Shown in pieces: positions 1-5,151 of a DNA stretch of 8,607 nucleotides. A program made the position numbers and the translations under genes. Below the pieces are notes generated by a model, which was not told the origin of the DNA, did not search any database, and saw only the letters and a list, made by a program, of their open reading frames with translations. Location of the stretch: positions 1-8,607 of the forward strand of contig CAZKMM010000113.1 in assembly GCA_964553915.1 (NCBI GenBank). Direction: 5' to 3'. Numbering within the stretch: the stretch's first letter is position 1; each line of letters starts with the position of its first letter. The stretch comes from CAZKMM01 sp964553915. GTDB lineage: Bacteria; RBG-13-61-14; DRUE01.

Positions 1-280
1 GCAAAAGTTCTCCCGGCTCATCATCGCCGACCACTCCAGCTAAATAAATCTGGGTGCCCAGAGCAATTAAGTTATTGACCACATTAGCTGCTCCTCCGAG
101 CATTGCGGTCTCTCGCTCCACTTCCACCACTGGCACCGGGGCTTCCGGGCTGATTCTCTTAACCTTTCCCCAGATAAAAATATCCCGCATCAGGTCGCCA
201 ATCACCAGGATTTTTGCCTGGCTAAACTTCTCCAGCCAGGGAAGTAATTTTTTTAACTCCGGGTCAGGCTTCTTTTTCAT
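1..280 (-). CDS. hldE: D-glycero-beta-D-manno-heptose-7-phosphate kinase (HldE/RfaE kinase domain), partial: N-terminal 93 residues
   Basis: This is the beginning of a PfkB/ribokinase-family sugar kinase that runs off the left edge. Reading leftward from ATG at 280-278, the translation contains KILVIGDLMRDIFIWG (residues 23-38), RISPEAPVPVVEVERE (42-57), the PfkB motif GGAANVVNNL (62-71) and AGVVGDDEPGE (81-91). The ISPEAPVPVVEV block next to GGAAN is characteristic of the heptose-7-phosphate kinase of ADP-heptose synthesis, which feeds the LPS inner core; the enzyme is cytoplasmic. Asp29, Asp33 and the Gly62-Gly63 pair are present. The window cannot show whether the C-terminal adenylyltransferase domain is fused (HldE) or absent (separate RfaE1/HldA type). 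The start is supported by TAAGGAGA at 291-298 at usual spacing. The gene overlaps the end of the preceding gene by 17 nt, suggesting translational coupling as the last visible gene of a five-gene operon. A general PfkB kinase of other specificity is the less likely alternative. Confidence 0.86.
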   Translation of the reverse strand, partial: MKKKPDPELKKLLPWLEKFSQAKILVIGDLMRDIFIWGKVKRISPEAPVPVVEVERETAMLGGAANVVNNLIALGTQIYLAGVVGDDEPGELL

Positions 281-530
281 CTTCCAGAAATCTCCTTAGA
301 AAGGGGACTAAATAAATTTTATCTAAATCTTCATTTTTAAGATGTTTTTTTAAAAGTTCAATTTTTTCTTCCAGGGAAAGCTGTGTCTGGAGAAAAAATA
401 TTTTCTTCCCCCGAATTTTTACCATCCCGCTCTGAGGATAATCTTGCGAATTTGGAGAAAGGAGACGGATTTCAATCCCCAGTTTATCATAGAGCTGGAG
501 CAGGTCCTTAAAGATTTGTTCCGGCTTCAT
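264..530 (-). CDS. small protein of unknown function, 88 residues
   Basis: Function is not recognised. The product is a soluble, charged 88-residue protein with no signal peptide, membrane segment or cysteine. Residues 1-20 look helical and 30-50 look like beta strands (GMVKIRGKKIFFLQ). A helix follows (SLEEKIELLKKHL, 52-64), then DKIYLVPFLRRFLED (70-84). The order 'Gly-x-V-K-I-x-G-K-hydrophobic strand, acidic helix, IYL-x-P-x-x-R-x-hydrophobic' recalls a class of short conserved hypothetical proteins found in many diderm bacteria; that comparison is from memory. The ATG at 530-528 lies one base after the chemoreceptor stop codon, with no convincing SD, so translation probably depends on re-initiation. 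Its 3' end overlaps the heptose kinase start by 17 nt. This tight packing is the best evidence that it is a real gene. It could support the kinase or LPS pathway, but nothing in the sequence shows that. Confidence 0.72.
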   Translation of the reverse strand: MKPEQIFKDLLQLYDKLGIEIRLLSPNSQDYPQSGMVKIRGKKIFFLQTQLSLEEKIELLKKHLKNEDLDKIYLVPFLRRFLEDEKEA

Positions 531-531
531 T

Positions 532-3138
532 TTAAATCTGGAAGTGGCTGATTTCCTGTCTCAGTCTTTGAGCTTCTTCATCCAGTTTTCTGACCACTTC
601 TTCTAATCTGAGGGCACTTTCTACTGATTCCTGACTGATCTGGCGGATTTTTTCCATTAGATGAATTACCTGTTCGCTTGCTTTTCTCTGCTCCTTCTGA
701 GCGGTGTTGATGTTGTAAAGCATATCGGTGATATTTTCAATTGCTTTACTGATCATCTTGGTGCCTTCTACCTGTTCCTCGGTGGTCTGCCTCACTTTTC
801 TGCTGGATTCTTTCATCTCTTCAGTAGCTTTAAGGATTAAAGCTCCGCCTTTGCTTTGTTCCACAGTAGCGATAGAGATTTCATTGACCATTCCTGCTAC
901 CTGTTCCATTGCTCGGCTCATCTCCTGGCTGGCAGTTGCCTGTTCAACAGTGGTCTGAGCAATCTTCTTTACTTGCTGGGTGGCGTTCTCTATACTGGTG
1001 AGAATTTTCTCCAGAGCCAGTTTTGCCTGATTGCTCAGCTCTACTCCTTCCGCCACCGATTTGGTTCCTTCCTGAATAGCAGAGACTGCTTCCTGGGATT
1101 CTTTTTGTACCGCTCTAATCATCAGAATAATTTCCCGGGTAGAGCTGGCGGTTCTTTCTGCCAGTTGTTTGATTTCATCCGCTACCACGGCAAATCCTTT
1201 ACCGTGCTCGCCCGCCTGAGCGGCAATAATCGCAGCATTCAGAGCTAAAAGATTGGTCTGATTGGTAATTTCATCAATTACCTGGACAATTTTACCGATT
1301 TCTCCGGCTCTTTTTCCTAATCGGTTAATTACCTCTTGAGCATGATTAACCACATTGGCAATTTGATTCATTCCCTGCTGGGTATGGTCCACTGCCCGGG
1401 CTCCCTCCCGAGCGTCGTTACTTACCTCCTCGCTGAGCCGGGCAGTTTCATTAGCGAGTTTTTCAATTTCTTTGGTGGATTGATACATCTGGTTCATACT
1501 GCTGGCAGTTTCCTCAGTAACCGCATTTAAGTTTTTGACATTTTCTGCTACCTGATTAACAGCAGCAATCATTTCATTGATGGAGCTGGAAGTTTCATTG
1601 ATGGAGCGGTCCAGAGCTTCTATGGTTTCAAAAATTCTCTTCATAGAAGCGTTCATCTGAAAGATGGAGCTGGAGCTTTCATCCGCAGCTGAGCTCAGGG
1701 TTTCTACATTTTCGCTAATTCCCTGAATTGCGGAATTCATCTCCATCATCGCGGTAAAGACTTCCTCTACCGCCTGTTCCTGAGTTTTTGCTCCTTTATT
1801 AACCGCCTGACTTGCCTGTTCAATATTCGTCATCACCTCCCGAAGGCTGGAGGTAGCCTGATGAATTTTTTCCACCACCAGCATAAGGCTATGGCTCATT
1901 TTTCTGAAGCTTAATGCCAACTCTCCCAATTCATCATTGGAGACATAATGAATTTCTTCTTTCAGTTCACCAGAGGCAACTTTGTAGGCCGCTTCCCTCA
2001 AATCCAGCAGAGGACGGGTAATATTCCGGGCGATGCTCACCGCAACCGCACTTGCCAAACCCATAAATATCGCAAACATCAACAGGGTGAAAAATAAAAG
2101 TTGATTAAGATGAGAGCGGTAATTCTTCCAGGGATATCCAAGTATTAGATAGAAATATTTTTCCGAATTGTTTAACGGAAAGCTAAATTCCTTAATAATT
2201 AAATTTTCTCCGCTGTAATTGTCAAAGACATAGTTCATTTTTTGGGGACTTTTTGATACTATTTTTTTGGCTGCCCTCACTTCTATTTCCGGGAAAGGAG
2301 GTTTTTTGCGGTCTAGAAGATTGATATCGGGCTGGTCTAAATCAATTAGATAAATGTTTCTAACCCCGGGCTGAAGATATCTTTTTATAATCTTCTTTGC
2401 TCGCTCTAAATCTGCGGAGCTGGTTAAATTCAATCCCTGAATTTTTTCTGCTATCTGTTCCAGTTCTTTAAGGGAAGATTTCCCCTGCCAGGTTTGAAGG
2501 TTATAGGCAGACTGCCGATATCCAGCAACAATCTCAAACACAAACGCTACTATCAGCAGGAGAGTGATTGATAAAAGGAGATTTTTTCTCAGGGAGAATT
2601 CTCCCTGTTTTTTAGCCACTATTTCAAAGGATTCTGGGTTTTTTCTAACTATCTCCTGAGCCAGTGGAGCTAAAATCACCCGAAATTGATAAAATTGAAA
2701 AATAAAAATGATACAAGTGCCAAGCATTATCCCCACCCACAAAAGGAGCATATCTAGGGGGGCAAAGTATCCTTTGGTAGGAATTAAAGTAGCAAATACC
2801 GCCACTGTAGCTCCAAAAGCCCATATCACCACCCCAATTAAAGGTTGATGTAGGGGAAAACGAAGAGTAAGACTTAAAGCTTCTTCTGCACTTCCCTTTC
2901 CTTCGTTAATATAATCTGTAATCTTTTTTAGCCAGCTTTTAATGTATTGATAGTGCCAGATAATAAAAATAGAGGCAGAGCCTAAACCCAGCCCCGCTGC
3001 CCAGGCAATTAAACTTTTCAAATGAAGTAAAGAAGGCACCACCAAAATAGAATAAAAAGACATCACGGAAACACCCAACAAAGTAGTAAAACTAATCCAG
3101 TTGGTAATTCTTTTGTAGTAAGCCTTTAACTCAACCAT
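532..3138 (-). CDS. methyl-accepting chemotaxis protein with six predicted TM segments, HAMP and very long signalling domain
   Basis: An 868-residue membrane chemoreceptor. Hydrophobic segments lie near residues 14-36, 42-62, 98-120, 127-150, 186-206 and 347-369. The loop 207-346 is probably periplasmic and ends in a strand-rich stretch (KYFYLILGYPW, 327-337), so it could be a small Cache/PAS-like sensor; the ligand is unknown. HAMP follows at about 370-423 (ITRPLLDLREAAYKVASGEL). The coiled-coil signalling domain fills about 424-868. Its hairpin tip is clear: IDEITNQTNLLALNAA (621-636), then GEHGKGFAVVADEIKQLAERT (643-663) apart from a short link. Such receptors bind CheW/CheA and are methylated by CheR; Ala/Ser/Thr-rich Glu/Gln pairs around 541-547 and 737-741 are candidate methylation sites. 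No CheR-tethering xWxxF peptide ends the protein. Odd points: two tip residues differ from the usual consensus (Ile638, Gln641) and each arm is about 31-32 heptads long. ATG at 3138 has AGGAG at 3146-3150, 7 nt upstream. It is the third gene of the leftward operon, with no che genes visible. Confidence 0.95.
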   Translation of the reverse strand: MVELKAYYKRITNWISFTTLLGVSVMSFYSILVVPSLLHLKSLIAWAAGLGLGSASIFIIWHYQYIKSWLKKITDYINEGKGSAEEALSLTLRFPLHQPLIGVVIWAFGATVAVFATLIPTKGYFAPLDMLLLWVGIMLGTCIIFIFQFYQFRVILAPLAQEIVRKNPESFEIVAKKQGEFSLRKNLLLSITLLLIVAFVFEIVAGYRQSAYNLQTWQGKSSLKELEQIAEKIQGLNLTSSADLERAKKIIKRYLQPGVRNIYLIDLDQPDINLLDRKKPPFPEIEVRAAKKIVSKSPQKMNYVFDNYSGENLIIKEFSFPLNNSEKYFYLILGYPWKNYRSHLNQLLFFTLLMFAIFMGLASAVAVSIARNITRPLLDLREAAYKVASGELKEEIHYVSNDELGELALSFRKMSHSLMLVVEKIHQATSSLREVMTNIEQASQAVNKGAKTQEQAVEEVFTAMMEMNSAIQGISENVETLSSAADESSSSIFQMNASMKRIFETIEALDRSINETSSSINEMIAAVNQVAENVKNLNAVTEETASSMNQMYQSTKEIEKLANETARLSEEVSNDAREGARAVDHTQQGMNQIANVVNHAQEVINRLGKRAGEIGKIVQVIDEITNQTNLLALNAAIIAAQAGEHGKGFAVVADEIKQLAERTASSTREIILMIRAVQKESQEAVSAIQEGTKSVAEGVELSNQAKLALEKILTSIENATQQVKKIAQTTVEQATASQEMSRAMEQVAGMVNEISIATVEQSKGGALILKATEEMKESSRKVRQTTEEQVEGTKMISKAIENITDMLYNINTAQKEQRKASEQVIHLMEKIRQISQESVESALRLEEVVRKLDEEAQRLRQEISHFQI
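1572..1607. repeat. 15-bp perfect direct repeat, 21-bp period (duplicated heptad codons in the chemoreceptor)
   Basis: TTTCATTGATGGAGC occurs at 1572-1586 and again at 1593-1607, exactly 21 bp apart. On the coding (minus) strand this gives two consecutive seven-residue units, SINETSS (512-518) and SINEMIA (519-525), in the N-terminal arm of the chemoreceptor coiled coil. A 21-bp period equals one coiled-coil heptad, so a local tandem duplication would keep helix phase. Chance codon similarity in a low-complexity coiled coil is the alternative. Confidence 0.7.
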
Positions 3139-3150
3139 CTTGGCTCTCCT

Positions 3151-3426
3151 TTACTGTGGGCTCGCTCCAGCATACTTTCTAACTAGCTGGTCCCGACAGG
3201 ATTTGCAAAGATAAAGAAAAATCTCCTGATATACCTCAGCCTCTAATTCCTCCTCACTATATTTTTCTGCTTTTTTAAGCTCATCTTTCATTTTGGTTTC
3301 CAGCCCCTCCTCTTCGGTTTCCTCTAAATAACCATCAAAATCGCAGGTAAGAGTAATTTTTACCAAATAAAAAATATCTCCCGGGCGTTTTACTTTACCA
3401 CAACTCGTGCAATAATTGCCATTCAA
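3151..3426 (-). CDS. small zinc-ribbon-like protein of unknown function (about 91 residues)
   Basis: Two CxxC pairs frame the protein: YCTSCGK near the N-terminus and LCKSCRDQL near the C-terminus. Between them lie a strand-rich part (GDIFYLVKITLTCDFDGYLEE) and an acidic helix (about 35 residues, rich in Glu and Lys). This arrangement suggests a treble-clef or zinc-ribbon fold holding one zinc; it is cytoplasmic, with no membrane segment or signal. The function is unknown. I recall similar small conserved hypothetical proteins with a DFDGYLEE-like stretch before an acidic helix and LCxxCR, but cannot confirm this here. The start is uncertain. TTG at 3426-3424 sits one base after the upstream stop and is preferred because it avoids a long overlap. 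An in-frame TTG at 3513, with AGGAG about 6 nt upstream, would add 29 residues but overlap the upstream gene by 86 nt. The stop at 3151-3153 overlaps the chemoreceptor SD region, so the two are likely co-translated. Confidence 0.75.
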   Translation of the reverse strand: MNGNYCTSCGKVKRPGDIFYLVKITLTCDFDGYLEETEEEGLETKMKDELKKAEKYSEEELEAEVYQEIFLYLCKSCRDQLVRKYAGASPQ

Positions 3427-3427
3427 T

Positions 3428-3952
3428 TTATCTAAATAGTCCTCTTTTTTTCTCCACCAGAGGTATTTCTTTTTCTCCCTCAGGAGCGACCACCCAGAGC
3501 CTCTCTCCGACAAAATCCTCTCCTACCTGTTCGCCCAGGTCAAAATCTCCTTTTCGGTAATAAAAATCCCGGTTAAAGATTTTTATCTGCTCCCCGGGTC
3601 CTAATTTTTCCAAATAATAAATATATCTGTCATCAACGATTAGATAAAGGTCTTTTAATTCCCGCTCAGATTGATTTTGAATAGCAATCCAGTTTCCCCC
3701 AAATATCCCTTCTGTGTTCTGAACCGCTATCACCGGGAGCTTGGGAGTATAAAGCACCGAAACCAAAATTACAATAAGAATAACCAGCCCTACCCCGCCG
3801 GCAATTCCGATTTGATAGGCAGGCTTTAACCGACGATAACTATCCCACCAGTCCAAAACCCGGTCAACAATCTCCTCCCAGATATTGCCTGCTGTCTCCT
3901 TAACTTTATCCCAGAATTCCGTTAATTTTTCCTTAAATTCCTCTCCACTCAC
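3428..3952 (-). CDS. single-pass membrane protein of unknown function, 174 residues
   Basis: The family is not recognised. Residues 1-44 form a charged, Trp-rich, probably amphipathic helical segment (WDKVKETAGNIWEEIVDRVLDWWD, interrupted by polar residues). A clear membrane segment follows at about 46-68 (IGIAGGVGLVILIVILVSVLY). The remaining ~105 residues look like a beta-rich domain with an IAIQNQSERELKDLYLIVD stretch (89-107), then PGEQIKIFNRDFYYRKGDFD (119-138). The pattern 'Asn-x-Ser... LIVDDRY... PGE... F' resembles small beta-sandwich domains in envelope proteins, but this is only a visual impression. The long N-terminal helix is likely cytoplasmic and the beta domain outside, though orientation is not proven. 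GTG at 3952-3950 is the start: AAGGGGGTGA at 3960-3969 lies 7 nt upstream and a good promoter lies at 4001-4029. It is the first gene of the leftward operon with the zinc-ribbon protein, chemoreceptor, 88-residue protein and heptose kinase. Confidence 0.85.
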   Translation of the reverse strand: MSGEEFKEKLTEFWDKVKETAGNIWEEIVDRVLDWWDSYRRLKPAYQIGIAGGVGLVILIVILVSVLYTPKLPVIAVQNTEGIFGGNWIAIQNQSERELKDLYLIVDDRYIYYLEKLGPGEQIKIFNRDFYYRKGDFDLGEQVGEDFVGERLWVVAPEGEKEIPLVEKKRGLFR

Positions 3953-3959
3953 TAAATTT

Positions 3960-3969
3960 TCACCCCCTT
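3960..3969 (-). promoter_or_regulatory. strong Shine-Dalgarno site of the leftward operon's first gene
   Basis: On the minus strand this reads AAGGGGGTGA, one mismatch from the full anti-SD complement AAGGAGGTGA, 7 nt before a GTG start. It decides the GTG at 3952 as the start and contrasts with the absence of an SD before the divergent gene at 4084. Confidence 0.85.
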
Positions 3970-4000
3970 CTTAAACTTTCACTCTATTTCTTTTCTGGAA

Positions 4001-4029
4001 ATTATACTGGGGATTGCCCGGATTGTAAA
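4001..4029 (-). promoter_or_regulatory. sigma70-type promoter for the leftward five-gene operon
   Basis: On the minus strand a -35 element TTTACA (4029-4024) and a consensus -10 element TATAAT (4006-4001) are separated by exactly 17 bp. Transcription would start near 3994, giving a leader of about 40 nt that contains the SD at 3960-3969. No clear operator repeat is visible around it. Confidence 0.82.
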
Positions 4030-4043
4030 GATAATTTAAAAAG

Positions 4044-4072
4044 TTGCTAATAAATTGATAAATGATTATAAT
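4044..4072 (+). promoter_or_regulatory. sigma70-type promoter for the 4084 membrane protein, probably giving a near-leaderless mRNA
   Basis: TTGCTA (4044-4049) and a consensus TATAAT (4067-4072) are separated by 17 bp. The expected start site, about 7 nt after the -10, falls near 4079, only about 5 nt before the ATG at 4084. The bases between are TTAAAAGAAAA with no SD. The -35 elements of this and the leftward promoter are 14 bp apart, so the two promoters are back to back without overlapping. Confidence 0.8.
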
Positions 4073-4083
4073 TTAAAAGAAAA

Positions 4084-5121
4084 ATGGAAAGAGCTCTTCA
4101 CTTTTTTCTGGAAAGCTTTTTAAAAGCAGTAAATATCTCCATCTTCGTCTTTATGATGATGGTCTTGATTGACTGGCTTCAGGTCCGCACCCAGGGAAAG
4201 CTGGAGCATCTACTCGGAAAGAATCTCTGGCGACAATATGCCCTGACCAGCTTTCTCGGAGCCACTCCCGGCTGTCTGGGAGCTTTTCTGGTGGTTTCGC
4301 TTTATATCCGTCAGCTGGTTAGCTTCGGAGCTTTAACCGGAACAATGATTGCCACCAGCGGAGATGAAGCCTTTGTGATGCTCAGCCAGTTTCCCCTGAC
4401 TGCTCTGGTTTTGTTTGGGCTACTTTTTATCTCTGGAATCATTTTTGCCCGGATTGCTGATGCCATCTTCCGCTGGCAGAAACTCAAGCCCTGCCCGGAA
4501 TGTGAACTGGCTGAACTACACAGCGAGGAGGTCTGCCAGACCTTTGACTCTGAAGTTTGGAAGAATTTCCTCCGCTGGTCTCTTTTAAGATACCTTTTCT
4601 TCTTCATTACCCTGGCTCTTTTTCTTCTCAGCATTTTTCAGATTATCGGCGAGCCGGGCTGGGGCTGGGAAAGAATTTCTCTTCTGGTGCTTTTGGCATT
4701 CGGACTCTTTTTGTTCCTCACCTGTCCCGAGCATTACCTCAGGGAGCATATCTTTGAGCATATCCTGAAAAAGCATATCTGGAAGGTGTTTCTCTGGACT
4801 TTCTTTGCCCTTCTGCTGGTAGAAGTGGCACTGGGCAGATTCAATTTAGAGCAATATATCCGGACTCATCTTGCCTATGTGCTTTTAATCAGTGCTCTTC
4901 TGGGAATTATTCCGGAAAGTGGACCACATCTGGTATTTGTCTTCCTCTACACCAATGGGGTAATTCCCTTTTCCATCCTCTTTACCTCCAGCTTTGTTCA
5001 GGATGGACACGGAATGCTCCCGCTCCTTTCCTATACCATCCGGGATTCTCTTTTGATTAAGCTCCTGAACCTGATTTTTGGTCTTTTGGTCGGGGGAATC
5101 TTGTATTTATGCGGATTGTAA
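4084..5121 (+). CDS. putative 10-TM heavy-metal exporter, ArsP_2 (PF11449)-like
   Basis: A 345-residue inner-membrane protein with about nine to ten hydrophobic segments (near 14-33, 52-75, 80-98, 104-124, 167-188, 197-213, 235-250, 262-276, 283-303 and 322-343). The blocks GATPGCLGAF (59-68), SLYIRQLVSFGAL (72-84), ATSGDEAFVML (90-100) and, later, GIIPESGPHLVF (274-285) with SSFVQDGHGMLPLL (302-315) match the pattern I know from the ArsP_2 / 'putative manganese transporter' family. The substrate has not been firmly established for that family; a divalent metal or an oxyanion is inferred. The two blocks align without gaps at an offset of 215 residues (G59/G274, P62/P277, L73/L288, Y74/Y289, F81/F296, L84/L299), an internal duplication. 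A loop holds Cys137, Cys140 and Cys151, and His217, His222, His226 and His231 lie just before a later membrane segment; both are candidate metal sites. The gene is monocistronic, divergent from the left operon and convergent with the repair fusion. ATG at 4084 lacks an SD but sits just below a strong promoter. Confidence 0.68.
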   Translation: MERALHFFLESFLKAVNISIFVFMMMVLIDWLQVRTQGKLEHLLGKNLWRQYALTSFLGATPGCLGAFLVVSLYIRQLVSFGALTGTMIATSGDEAFVMLSQFPLTALVLFGLLFISGIIFARIADAIFRWQKLKPCPECELAELHSEEVCQTFDSEVWKNFLRWSLLRYLFFFITLALFLLSIFQIIGEPGWGWERISLLVLLAFGLFLFLTCPEHYLREHIFEHILKKHIWKVFLWTFFALLLVEVALGRFNLEQYIRTHLAYVLLISALLGIIPESGPHLVFVFLYTNGVIPFSILFTSSFVQDGHGMLPLLSYTIRDSLLIKLLNLIFGLLVGGILYLCGL

Positions 5122-5134
5122 TCTATATTACAAT
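5115..5134. terminator. weak AT-rich inverted repeat between convergent genes
   Basis: ATTGTAAT (5115-5122) and ATTACAAT (5127-5134) form a perfect 8-bp stem with a CTAT loop, overlapping the stop codon of the metal-exporter-like gene. It lies in the only 30 bp between two convergent genes, where a bidirectional terminator would be expected. The stem has one G-C pair and no T-run follows on either strand, so it would be a poor intrinsic terminator. Confidence 0.25.
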
Positions 5135-5151
5135 AGCCAGAGACGGTGAGA

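Noticed and set aside
264..530. The 88-residue protein as an antitoxin or a HldE subunit
   Set aside because: No toxin-like partner is adjacent and no family evidence supports either idea; position alone is insufficient.
856..1248. Plus-strand open frame of 130 codons opposite the chemoreceptor tip
   Set aside because: Its Cys/Phe/Leu-rich translation is the antisense of the coiled-coil codons, and the minus-strand gene is certain.
3427..3513. The 29-residue N-terminal extension of the zinc-ribbon protein
   Set aside because: It would overlap the upstream coding region by 86 nt, and its sequence looks like an out-of-frame reading of that gene. The short TTG start is preferred, though not proven.
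4311..4634. Minus-strand open frame of 107 codons inside the exporter-like gene
   Set aside because: A Lys/Arg/Ser-rich shadow of hydrophobic codons; the plus-strand frame has the family motifs and a promoter.
5115..5134. Inverted repeat as a strong bidirectional intrinsic terminator
   Set aside because: The stem is almost all A-T and no U-run follows on either side. It is kept only as a low-confidence feature.
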